Assembly: GCA_026936325.1 (NCBI GenBank)
Contig: JAPTHN010000015.1
Coordinates: 6,288,117-6,352,116, forward strand
Origin: Platynereis dumerilii
Taxonomy: Eukaryota > Annelida > Polychaeta > Phyllodocida > Nereididae
Length of the DNA: 64,000 nt
Direction of reading: 5' to 3'
The translations under genes and the position numbers were made by a program. Below the pieces are notes generated by a model. That model ran no database searches. It was not told where the DNA came from and was given only the letters and a program-made list of their open reading frames with translations. Positions 32,759 to 44,397 of the stretch are shown piece after piece (the first letter of the stretch is position 1; every line of letters begins with the position of its first letter).

Positions 32759-33905
32759 CCTCCGTAGCCTAATGGTCAAGAGTGCTTGTTTGCGGAACCA
32801 CTGGCTCTGAGGGCATGGGTTCGAATCCCACCCTGGAACCCAATTTAGTCCGAGCCCATGGGACATTAAATGAAGGTGGGTTGTATCCAGTGTTCAGTGT
32901 TGTGCTCGTTACTCAGTCATAGTAACTAGTTACACATTACATATTACTTTTTTAAAATGTAATATGATCCGTTACATACTACTTTCAAAATTGATAAAAA
33001 GTAATAATATTACATATTATATATTACTTATTACTTGAGCTTATTCATGTCGCATTTAGTTGGTATTATTGGCCAAATGATGAGAACCGGGCCTGGTCCA
33101 AGTGGATTTATAAAATAATTTAAAAAAAACAAAACAGAATGACCTGATAGAAGTTATGAAACTTAACTCCCTCTTCTTTTCCCTCCCTATTACTTCCCTC
33201 CTCCCTCACCCCTTTTCTTTTATTGTTTCTATTATTTTAAAGTTTTGTCCCTCGAATACTAGCTCGACTGAGCTAATGTATTTCCTTTTGTACTTTTACA
33301 AGACTAAATAAAATGTATTCTTATTCTTACTCCCTCCCTCTTACCTCAGCCCCCTTAACTCCCTGGCACATTTGATTATAGATGGAGCCACCAGTACTGA
33401 AATCAGTATGAACAATTGAGGGCAGCAGGCATTTCACTATTACTAAGTTTTTGCTATCTTTACACATGAATATGATATCCATATTAATATGAAGACGTTT
33501 TCTATGCAATGAGAGTGCCAACTACCTCAACAAACAGCAAATATCAACAAGTATCAGATAGTTGATGTGAGCTGAAATGTGGACACAATAGGGCTGCAAA
33601 TTAACATGTGAGATGTGTGTTAACAGGCTGTTGACCAGGCAATGAAGTAACGCAGAAGTAACGGAGCATTTGCTTGCAAGTAACTCTAATATTATTACTT
33701 TGGTTTGGTATGTAACTCGTTATATTACTCAGTTACCTACCTGAGTAATAATATTAGGTAACGCAATCCGTTACTAACGCGTTAGTCGCATCACTGCCAG
33801 TGTTCTGTGCTTGGGCAACTGAAAGACCCTGGGCATCCCTGAATTAATAGAGTAAGTGCTAGACTCCCAGTCTTCTCATCAATCATCATCATACTGCGAT
33901 CACCA
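32759..33905 (+). mobile_element. tRNA-derived SINE, family 2, split by a hAT element
   Basis: The left part (32759-32894) has an A-box-like GTAGCCTAATGG and B box GGTTCGAATCC; the right part (33797-33905) resumes with CTGTGCTTGGGCAACTGAAA and CTGGGCATCCCTGAATTAAT. Joined, they match the complete copy at 50963-51259. Confidence 0.85.
32895..33796. mobile_element. hAT element nested in the SINE
   Basis: A 902-bp non-autonomous element with inverted ends CAGTGTTGTGC / GCATCACTG and perfect 8-base duplication CCAGTGTT (32887-32894, 33797-33804). Subterminal GTAACTAGTTAC and AACGCGTTAG blocks are characteristic of a widespread hAT family. The interior holds a T/C-rich tract and, at about 33190-33330, what looks like a LINE 3' tail (AATAAAATGTATTCTTATTC). 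Confidence 0.9.
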
Positions 33906-34692
33906 ACACTGGAGGGTGCTATGGCATGGGAACCTTGGGCAATGTTCCTGTATCCTCTGCCCATGGGCGCTGCTCTGTGGCTGCCCTGAGCTGTATTCAG
34001 TGGAACTGAACTGACAAATACAACTAATATTGCGACTTATCTTGAATGTAATTTCTCAATCTTCACTATCACACAATAGTGAAAATTAGTGATGAATTTA
34101 CCCTAAGGACAATTTATCTGAAACGTCAAAATTTTCAACAAGTTGGCGTCGACTTTACAGGTGGTTACGCTGTGGGCCCAACTTCTATTTAAATTATGTT
34201 TCTGAGCGATTTTCACAGCCGACTACAACTAATCTAACTTATAATTTTTGGAAAAAGTAATTTCCTGTGATAAAACAAAGACGCTCAATTGGATTTCAGA
34301 TGTTTTATTTTATCCACTGACATGCGTGATACAGTTGCACTTGTTAACACCTGATAGTTTCATTTCCTGAGGCAGCTTAGCTCCATTTTTAATAACATAT
34401 GTCTAGCACTTCTGAAAAGATTCTTCCATTGACCATTTTAAACAACATAAGAGACTAGGCATCAAACCAAATCTTTATAACATTTTTGAAAGCGAAATAA
34501 TCTGTAACCCAAACTTAACTAATAAATAATAAACAAAAGCACAACAGCAACACAAAAGAAATTCATATCTGACTAATATATCACAATAGGGCTGTCAACC
34601 ATCTTAAAACTGTTCAGACTTGTACAAATGAAGGTACAATCAGATGTTCTTCAGAACCAAGTCTGAATTTACCTTTGCACACTGATTACATA
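33906..34692. other. Intergenic between convergent genes; possible poly(A) signal
   Basis: No exon. On the minus strand an AATAAA lies near 34299-34306 (plus strand TTTTATTTTATCC), a candidate polyadenylation signal for the THAP-BTB-zinc-finger gene, which would give it a 3' UTR of about 4.5 kb. This is inferred only from position. Confidence 0.35.
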
Positions 34693-35179
34693 CAGTGCCG
34701 CCTGTAAGTATGTGAAACGCATGACATCGTGCCATTGCATCAATGCTGAACATCCTCAGCCTAACTGCTTGTGGAGGCATGAATTTTCATCGGATGAAAG
34801 GGAAACAAAGTGGGTCATAAAGGCCGATGTGTGAGGCAAGTGGGATAAAAATAGCAGCCCATTTTCTTCGCTGTAGTGGGAGTTAGGTATGGGTCAAAGT
34901 CTTTGATAAGTAAGTGAACCACCCTTCCCTATCTTTTAACATTGGGCCTGCGTTTCACTTACTTATCAAAGACTTTGACCCATACCTAACTCCAACTACC
35001 GCAAAGAAAATTGGCTGCTATTTTTATCCCGCATGCCTCACATATCGGCCTTTATGACCCAAAATGTTCTTCTCTCATTGGATGAGAATTCGTCCTTCCA
35101 GAAGCATTTTGATTAAGGATGTTTAACATTGATGCAATGGCACAATATCATGCGTTTCACTTACTTACAGGCGGCACTG
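34693..35179. mobile_element. Foldback MITE with TA duplication
   Basis: A 487-bp element that is nearly one palindrome: the left half CAGTGCCGCCTGTAAGTA... is matched by ...TACTTACAGGCGGCACTG, with centre near 34930-34945 and long stretches such as GTTAGGTATGGGTCAAAG paired. It is flanked by TA (34691-34692, 35180-35181), as in Tc1/mariner-type elements. No transposase. If the 3' UTR inference is right, it would form a long double-stranded hairpin in that UTR. Confidence 0.88.
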
Positions 35180-35181
35180 TA

Positions 35182-38100
35182 CATGTAACATGTAAGCCCT
35201 AATTACAATGTAACTTCTGTACCATAAGCATTCTTTTAATTTGTTCATAGATGTTGCTGCAGCTGTCTAATTTACCAACTTCGAAGTTTGAAGTTCTTGC
35301 ATGAAGAGTCTTACATTTAAGCTCCAGTTTCAAAGTTTAGCAGTTTTGTGTGGACCCAAAATATCTGCAGTCAATGGTAAAGTGAGAACTGCTAAGTAAT
35401 TTAACCTTGTCTGCGCTACCTCCTCTAAAATTTAGGCAGCACATGCCATCCCCATACCACATATACTTGATAAAAGGCCCCCACCAGTAGAGGCTTTCCC
35501 AAATAAATAAAGGCTCCCTTGAATGTAGGCCCCTCCAACAATAGAGGCCCAACTCGACTAGAGGCCTACCTCCAAAAGACAGCCTGCTGCAATTTCTTCT
35601 TAAAAAACATAATGAGGGACTTCTTATATGGTAAATACGGTATATATTTTAGGCTGTGATATGAAAATGTACTTATGATCATAAGTTGGAATGAGGACAC
35701 GGCAGCAACATTTATGAACAGTACTAATGCCCGTCTTCTGCAAAAAATTATGATTGCTATGAAACAAACGATATAACAAATTCAATTACGATAAAAGCTT
35801 AAAACTACGGAATAACCTGATATTTCAATTTAACAAAATATTCACAGAAATACCTATACAAATACAAGGAGCTCTTTACAGTAATATTACAAAATGTCCA
35901 CTGAAAGCATATATATTATATATATCACTGTCATCAATCTCTGCCACACAACATTTAAGGCACTAAGAAAATATTACAAATTATTTAACAGGGCTCTTGC
36001 GCATCATAGAACATGAAATTCGAGAGATATTTTTGAAAATTTTCACAAAAATTATGGATTTTTAAGTTTTTCTTGTCACTTTGAGTAGTCAGCGTATTTT
36101 CTGGCGGCTGGAAGATTTTTAGAAAATATTCCCAAAAATTGCAAACTAAAAATGACATACTGTTCAAAAGGAAATTTTTCTATGTTTCGACAGGCTTATT
36201 ATCAGAACGACAATTTTATTAAATTCATGGTCGAAATAATTACGAACAAATTCATGGAGTTTACCTGGATGCCAAGAAACCCTGCATTAAAGACACTGTT
36301 ATACAATGTATATAAATACCCATGCAGTATACAAAGAGCCCTTATATATAAATGTCATATAAACGGGGCTGAAGAAGCGATCAATATGTTCAATATTTAC
36401 ATCCATTTACAAAAATTCAATGAAATATGAAATTTTACTAGACTTATGAAAATTACGTCTAGATAAAATGAGGACTATTCGCTAAGAATATAAAATTCTT
36501 GAATGATATAATTATAGAAATGCAAGCACAGTGGCAATATTATCACAATCAAGTCGACACAAAGTGTCATATCCACAAAATTAAGTTAAGCCAATTTGAC
36601 AGTAATTGTCCATTCAATTAAATTTGTGACAAATCATCTTAACCAGGGTCCAAATATATAAATTAAAATATTTCATAAGATGTTCACGATACCAGCAATT
36701 TTCCCTGGGGGCCGTGAACACTGGATTGCATCAATGTTAATGATGTTTGATTTCAGAATTTTCGGCTACAAAATTTCTCAAATTACATCTTTCAATACTG
36801 ATAACTAGTGATAAGTATTTAGCATACTCCTTGAATTGAAATATTTTATCTCATCTGGACCTGCAGGGCTGCGATATACTGGCACAATACTACTGGGGTT
36901 GTAAACTTTCATTTTTCAAAATGATACATTCAAAATTACACAAATTGATTCAAGATTCAGCCTAACCAATATTAGAACGATAAAATTTTGACAATGTTTC
37001 AAAGAGAAATTTATATTAAATTGAAAATTAAATTTATAAAGTAAATCCTGAAGGCCACAGCAGATGTTCGTAAATTTGATAGCTAAATTAAATGAGTATC
37101 ACTTAATGAATATATTGGACTTCTCTATTAATCTATCCGAAGCATTTTTTTTCTTTAAGACCGTGGGAAATTAAACATAGATCTGAAAATCTGGAATTGA
37201 ATTGAGCCTGCAGTTGGGTCAAAAAGGGCACTATGTATCATTTTAGCAGTTTTAACAGTTTGTAACAACACTACTCGCGCAAAACTTCCAAACTTTTCCA
37301 CTGGCCCTGGCAATACATCATAGCAATAACATGTGGACATAAGACACTTTCATTATATTTCTCTCATTTATAATGATCGAAGTAATTATTCTGGAATGGT
37401 CACGGGGACTAAGAAGTAAAGCATCACATCAAAGCATTTGTAAATTCCTCACCAAAAGTACCATATATGCCCTATTGAAAGCACACTACCTAATAGACAC
37501 ACGCTTTTCTCATTCTGGGCTTGAAATGCCCCAGAATTCCATTAAAACATAATTTTTCACTTCCTTTTTTCGCGAAAAAAAAAGTACTTTTATTTTCGGA
37601 ATTTATAATTTTATCAAACCAAGCACATCTTACACTTCTGCACAAGGCCTGCATAGTGTGTGATGAGGTTAATAGAATTTATCGTTTTCATAAATTTTTG
37701 GGCACCTCAGCTGCTAAGGACTGCCTATATTAGGCATAATGGGCATCTATTAGGGCATATATGGTACTATCTACACTACTTATACAATTTCATAACACAA
37801 ATAAATTCATCCAAATGCCCTATTAACACGATTAATAGCATGAGATAATGCACAACTTGAAAAAACAATGCATAATCATTTGGCTGGCTTTATATTTGTC
37901 AATTAACATATCCCCAAAATCGATTAAATTACATCGAAATCACGGACACAAAAACCAGCAAATAGATAGACAGCCTGATATAATGCAGCAAAATGTATAT
38001 ATTTATCAAAGCAAATCTCAATTGTACTAGTCATCAAACACTACACTCACCAGTTTATTTGTAAGGGAAAAAGCACTGCCGTCAGCAAATGAAGGCTGAG

Positions 38101-38867
38101 AAACCACTCTCTGTTATTATACAATATAATAACATAATGACAAACGTTATAAACAGTTTCAAAATGCGCCATATCACAATCAAAGATAACTCTTGTATCA
38201 TACCAGTTTAAAAATATAGAAAATTTTACAAGAACAATGTGCGTAATATAAACATTACTTTACAAAATAGATATTTTTCATAATTTTAAAAATATATTTC
38301 ACAGAGAGCGCAATTAAAAGTTCAGCTTCCTAGCAATCTGTACATTTAACATGTATAGCAACTTGCAGAATGATCAACATGATTTGTTGCAATTATTTCT
38401 CTTACATAATGTCATAATTCATGATCTATTTCGCTAATAAAAAGCAGACATAATTATCCTTATTTTCCTCATATAATTCCTACATTTTCTTTTTTTATAT
38501 TGGCTCAGCAAAATGTTAATTCTCTGTATTAGCATAGTGATGTCATCTAATAAAGACATTATTTTATGATGTCATTATAACAATACCTCTAGTCCTCTAT
38601 GATGTCACATCAATCAGTGACATCACAGATGAAGAATTTTTTAAAAAGTTATAAAGAGAAAATCGAATATGTATAAATATTTTCAACTTTATAAGTCATG
38701 GTGTTGACGTACCATTGTATGACATTGGATGTATATTTTATATAAAGATCCATGAGATATTAATATGAAGATATGGTCAATGTTTCTAAAAGTTTCTGTT
38801 ATTAATAATTCTACTATTTTTGCAAGTTACTACAGCACAAGCACCAAACAGCAGTAGTTTACAGTAG
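35182..38867 (-). other. Probable 3' UTR of the THAP-BTB-ZF gene
   Basis: About 3.7 kb of AT-rich sequence directly downstream of the zinc-finger gene's stop codon with no exon of another gene. One feature is a hairpin with a 9-pair stem TGATGTCAC/GTGACATCA near 38605-38632, next to further ATGATGTCAT copies (38520-38580). Assignment as UTR is by proximity. Confidence 0.4.
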
Positions 38868-41800
38868 CTACGTCCACTCTGAGGGTTCATGCATCTTGGT
38901 CAGATGCGACGACAGAGCAGCCTTGTTACGATACTTCTTAACACATTTAGGACATTCAAAGTCATTGACCCAGGCCGGCAGGGGAATGCCGTGATCTAGA
39001 AAGTTGTGGTGTTCCTGATCCAGGGGGGACTGGAATCGCTGCAAGCAGTTATCTGGGTCGACTCGGCACTTGTAGGGTAAATTCTTGGGTGGGTCGGACA
39101 CCCTAGAGGCAGAAAAGGAGGCAAAGGATGGCATGTTAGATATATTAGTCGTAGCAGCAGCTGAAGAACTGGGCTGGGCGTCCGCAGTTGTTGTTGTTTT
39201 CTTGCTGCGGTTAGAAATGCGGCGATAGCGGTTCTTCCTCCGTGTGTAGCACACGTACACAAGGTCGGCTGCTATGTTGTGCGTTTCCATGATATGGTTC
39301 TCGCATTCGTCGAGAAATTCAAAGACAGTCTTGCAAAATTTGCACTGGTAAGGGTGATTGGGAAAGGGGTACATGTCAGTGACTTGACCTCGGGACTCCG
39401 TGCTTTCTACGGCACTGCTGCTGGAGGCCTTGGACGGCTCAAGGATGGTCACTGTGTCAGTCCGACCTGATGTAGACCCGTTTGTCGAAGAAGGGTTTTT
39501 ACTAACATCTACGGGAGCAGTATCACTTTTCGACTTCGCTTCCCCGTTACTTTTGTTATTTTCGCCAACCTTACGACGTTGGCCATGGCAATGGACCACG
39601 ATTGAGTGGGCCCGCCCTTCCTGAGCGTTGGGAAAAGTCATCTGACAAATGTAACAATGATACGGCTCCTCCTCCCAGACTTTATCATGCTGGCCATGAG
39701 CGGAACGAATGTGGCTCCTGCACCGAGACAAGGTGGCGTAATGCTTAGTGCACACAGTGCACTGGTATCGCGTCAACTGGTTGCTCAACTTGGCTGTTGT
39801 GACGATGTTCGTCTTGCCTGGTTCGGGGACGACCCTCGGAGCTATCGCAACTTCTCTGCTGCTCGTGGAGCCCGACTGCATGTGACTCGAATGTAGTACT
39901 AACAAAGCAGCTTCTTTAGTTATGCCGTGAGACTCCACCATGTGATTGACGCATTCTCCCATGTTAGGAAACAGCACCTTGCACACGTAACATCTACAGA
40001 TGTGCATCTCCGAATTCCCTTTGGACGCATCACTGGCATTACCATAGTCGTGACTCCTATCGTCGCCGTCTTCGTCGTCACGATATTTCCACATCATCAT
40101 CTCTTCGAGGTCGTCGACTTCTGTGAGATGAATTTTCGACGCTCCTCCCTCGTCTGGCTCTGGTTTCATACCAGGTGGCAGCAGCTGTTCCGCCGTGGCT
40201 TCGTCAAGGTGCACGCTACCGATGATCCTGCGATCTAAGTTATCGAGGGTGTCTCGTAATGGGGAATGACCGGCGTCTAAGTCAGCAGTTGGTCTGTCGT
40301 AGTCCATCTCGCTCGCTACGTCAGTGTCATATGTATTGGAATCTCCCTGAGATCTGGAGTCTTCACAAGGCTCCTGTTTTATCGTAACACCTAAGAAAGG
40401 ATCTTGCTCCCGGTGTTCGAGACCGTGCTCTTCTCTTGGACTCGTGCTAATGGGGGATACTGTATAAGACCTTCTTCGTTCTGGACCTTTCAAAAGAGGG
40501 CAGCGATCTAAAGACTCTTGGTTGTTGATAGTTAAATTAAGAGCACCAGGAAGGTCGTTTTCCGTACTAACTCTACTCTTGGTCGGCGTATTAAGATTAA
40601 AGTCGGGAGGCAGTTTTACAGGCACTTCGTCATCGTCACCTTTACATAATTTGAGCAAAGACATGATATTCCAGTTCGTAGCAATAGTGCACAGCTCGGG
40701 GACAGTGTTTTCATGAAGGCTAAGGACGCCCGTGTACAAGAAGTCCAAAAGGTCCTGTATACTTGCATCGCTCACGTCCATGTTAAGTACGGCTATTGCT
40801 TGGGGTTGTTCAGAGAGGAGCTCTTTGAGATAGGATGAGCAGGATGCTAATACTACTTTGTGCGCCTGGAAAATACAAAGGAGAAAATATTAGATGACTA
40901 CTAATAGTCGCAATTGTCATTGTAATAAATTAAATGAATAATTGAATAAGTACAGGGCCTATCAAAGAGTCAAAGATATGAAAAAAATTTCAGGCAATGA
41001 AAATACATGCACAGGAGCAAATTGATTCATCATTTTATTTTAAGATACCTTTGAGTATTTCAGGAAACGCATGACTCTGCAGTCTAATTAATAATTTTTA
41101 TTTCAATAAGTAGCTCAAACTTAATTCAGGGACCAATATTTTGACCACTGTGAAAAAAGGGTTAATAGAAACTTCTAATTAAAATGCAAACTTCACTTTA
41201 AGAGTTTGACTCTGAGCACATGTTTTAACTGGATAAAGGATATCATAATTGACAATCCCATTAACGAAGACGAAATCTTATTACAAAGGGACTCAGTACT
41301 TGAGAAGAGTAGAAGTTGTTATAAAACTTACCATGTAAGACTTGTCAGAAGAAGTGGATTTGAGAACAACATCACAGAATAAGCCATCTTTCTGAAGCTC
41401 TGCCATTTTCTGCAAGAGGCCTTCGCAGTACGGGGGTGGCATGTCAACTTTTTCAGGCTGAAAAAAATGGCAGGATTATCGAGTGAACATGGTATACTAC
41501 ATACATTTTAAAAAGTTATTAAACTCTTTCAGTCAGTAGCAGCCCGATGCGAATAATTCACAACAAACAAATTCAGGTATACTGTCTTCCTTCTTAAAAA
41601 ATATTAACCTTGAATATACTGAAGCAATCAGTCACTTCATCAAAGTTTGGATTTAAAATAGGCCTATGAGGACGCTCAAAAAAGTATTGCAAAGACATTA
41701 TTTCTTACAAAATTACATAAATCATCTGACCCCATGTGCTAACAATAGGCTCAAGAACTTTTGGTTTCATAGCAGGCCCGGAGCAACAGGCAGCAAAAGA

Positions 41801-44397
41801 ATGTTCAAGAAAGGGACTAAGCACAGGCCTCCTAGTGGCCGCAACAAAAAATATAGGGATTTCATAGGAAATTTACAATTCAATTTACAGGTTTTTATAG
41901 GGTTTTGGCAGTCAAAATATAAGGAAATTAAAGGGCTTTGCGGCTTCAAATGTATCGTAAATTAATATTAAATCCACTGGTCGAGTTCTAAATTTGCGAC
42001 TTGGTAATTTGAAAGAATGTACTGAATCAGACTTGACCAGTGTTGAGATAAGATACATTGGCATGTTGACCAAGGCATGACCTGGAATTCTGGTAAACAA
42101 ACAGTAAACACTCATGTTAATGTCACATGAAAAGATGGAAATTGCTAATTTAATGCTATGAAAATATAGGGATTTACAGGGATTTTTGGCAAAAAGCTTG
42201 AAAATATAGGGAGCAAAAAAAATATAGGGAAATATAGGAATTTATAGGAAATAAAGGGCTGCTGGGAGCCCTGTCTTAAAGCACAAAGAGCACTTACGGA
42301 CTGGGTCTCGGACAGAGCAGATTCCTGGAGTCGTCTCCGTTTTTTGATTGGCAGAGCATATTCTCCGTTCTCCATGTCGTCGTGTTCGTGAGCATGGTGT
42401 TCCTCCATTCCATCCTCCTCCCCGTCTTCCATGCTGAAGTTGGGCTGTATCTGCAGCATACTGTCCGCTGTTGCCTGCCAGTCCTTCTCAGTCCAGGGAA
42501 ACACACTTGGCTCTGCCTTTGCCTTCAGCTGCCACTGTTTCCCGCAAGGTGATACTTTCAAGCAGTCCCTCTGAAATTATCAAAATGATAACTTGGTTTA
42601 ACAGGGATGGATGGATGGATTTTTTGGGCTTTACGTCCTGTATTTATGCACTTAGTAGGCTAATTAGGACAGTAGGAGGATACGGCAATGAGGCCAAGGA
42701 TGATTGAAACAGCCGTCCAACATAGGCCCAGGTGACCCAGCAAGAGCTGGATTCGAACCCGGGACCCAGCGATTGGCAGTCCAGCACGCTACCACTAGAC
42801 CAACCCTCCCCCCTTGGTTTATCATGAATTTCATACATGAAATAATTGACAATACCACTCCCGTAAAACAGAAAGACGAAGATTGTACTACAACTGCTAT
42901 GTAGCATGTTCAGTCCACAGGATGATAATAAAGTTCAAGTTAGTTTTCAAGTTAAAATTACAGCCATTTAACAGTAACAAATAACTTACATCCAGACACT
43001 AGTATGAATGTAAGGATGATTAACCCTTACCAGACTGACCAGTTCCAACAACAAAATTACGCGGACAACAATTTGTCCATTGAGACATCATCAGCAGCAT
43101 AAAATGTCCAGTATGCAGTAAGCTTGGGACCAGGGCTTTGGAGTCGGGTGTCAAGAGAACCGACTCCGACTCCCGACTCCTTTGGCTTTCTGAAAAGCGA
43201 CTCCGACTCCGACTCCTTAGGTCTCCTGAATTACGACTCCGACTCCGACTCCCGACTCCGCTAATCGGCATTATTGCACAAAAATATTACATGGTAAATA
43301 AGGGAGAAAAAGTAGTTCTACAAAGTTTTCTTTGGTTTTTGTACAAGAATACTTCTTTAGGAAATTTTGTATGAAATTTGTGAAATGTTTAAAATTTTTG
43401 TAAATGTGTTTTTGTAAATTATATTAATTATTTGTAGGAGTCAGGAGTCACCAATTTAATTTTCGACTCCGACTCCGACTCCGACTCCACCTGAAAGTCA
43501 AAGTTCGACTCCGACTCCGACTCCACCCAAAAACCTCCGACTCCACGACTCCGACTCCAAAGCCCTGCTTGGGACACACACAAATGTCCCTTCAGTAGAG
43601 TAAGGGTCAAAATATTATATAAAGCATTGATTAATCTAATAAATCAGGAATCATAACATTTCTCCAGAGATTCACAGCATATAGATTCACAGCATTTATA
43701 ACATCAAAGTTCAGTCCAATTGATGCCACAAGTGTAGAACAATCAAATGAGAGCAATTGCAATGAGGGAATCAGGGTTATGCTTCAGTTAATTGCAATTA
43801 GATTCCCAGCTTGACAGTTATACAATCTGTAGTCATTAATCGCAATTTTCAATAGCAAATTACTTTGAAGATACCAGTAATAGAAAAGTGTTTTTTTTTT
43901 TCAGTATTGTCACAATCAGTGATGTCTCTGCCATTCCACTTAAGATTACTATTATAGAGAAAAGAAACAATATCATTTTCTTGAGCATGTATACCTTGAA
44001 ATGCTGGTGGCGCAGCAAATTAATTTGAAGATACTGGTAATAGAAAAGTTTTTTTTTTTTCAGTATTGTCACAATCAATGATGTCTCATCATTCAGCTTA
44101 AGATTTGTAGAAAAGACACACTACATCATGTTCTCGAGCATACCTTGAAATGCAGGTGGCAGATGACAGCTGAACTTGAAAACTGCAGCGGTGATTTCAG
44201 CCTCGAAGAACTGCTCAGAATGTGGCACCATCGAGAGCTTATTTGTTGATCCGTCGGAAACGGGAAAAGTTGGATTCCTACTGGGGTGCCCTCGCCATCC
44301 GTCAGGTGACTGACACAACCTGGCACCACGCAGTACTTGCTTCCCTCGATGACACTCCGCTTGGGTTTCATGGGTGGCTCTCAGGCCCCTGTCACGC
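38868..44397 (-). CDS. THAP-BTB-C2H2 zinc-finger protein, 874 residues
   Basis: Coding exons (transcript order): 44371-44144, 42570-42298, 41457-41332, 40865-38868; all junctions GT-AG, all phase 0. The exon extends to an acceptor at 44397, so part of the 5' UTR is included and an upstream non-coding exon is expected. Residues 1-101 are a THAP domain: C14-X4-C19, W48, C71-X2-H74, then LKAKAEPSVFP. Residues near 149-157 have a basic PIKKRRR. Residues 168-285 are a BTB domain (GLFCDVVL, AHKVVLASCSSYLKELL, LLDFLYTG). Six C2H2 units follow in the C-terminal half (for example RCYVCKVLFPNMGECVNHM, YQCTVCTKHY, FECPKCVKKY); the fifth has an irregular CRVDPDNC start. Likely a nuclear, DNA-binding, oligomerising transcription regulator. 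The orthologue is not recognised. Confidence 0.88.
41840..42273. mobile_element. DNA-element remnant (ATATAGGGATTT repeats)
   Basis: In the second coding intron of the THAP-BTB gene. The right end, read inward, starts CAGGGCTCCCAGCAGCCCTT, a hAT-like terminus; AAATATAGGGATTT-type blocks occur near 41850 and 42165. A matching left terminus was not found, so the copy is probably truncated. Confidence 0.45.
42601..42812 (-). mobile_element. tRNA-derived SINE, family 1, complete
   Basis: Head on the minus strand with A box TGGTCTAGTGG and B box GGTTCGAATCC, body GGGTCACCTGGGC, and a tail of ATCC repeats. A 9-base target duplication CTTGGTTTA flanks it (42592-42600, 42813-42821). It lies 31 bases upstream of an exon of the THAP-BTB gene. 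Confidence 0.93.
43131..43567. mobile_element. hAT-type MITE (GGAGTCGG repeats)
   Basis: A 437-bp element with ends CAGGGCTTTGGAGTCGG / CCGACTCCAAAGCCCTG-type inverted repeats, internal arrays of GACTCC, and a perfect 8-base duplication CTTGGGAC (43123-43130, 43568-43575). Intronic in the THAP-BTB gene. Confidence 0.93.
43856..44165 (-). repeat. Tandem duplication including a splice donor
   Basis: Two units of about 155 bp in tandem (43856-44014, 44015-44165). The second contains the end of the THAP exon (CACCTGCATTTCAAG then GTATGC); the first contains a diverged copy of that exon end and donor (CACCAGCATTTCAAG then GTATAC, near 43991-44012). This gives the gene a decoy or alternative donor 0.15 kb downstream. 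Both share a T run followed by CAGTATTGTCACAATCA. Confidence 0.8.
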
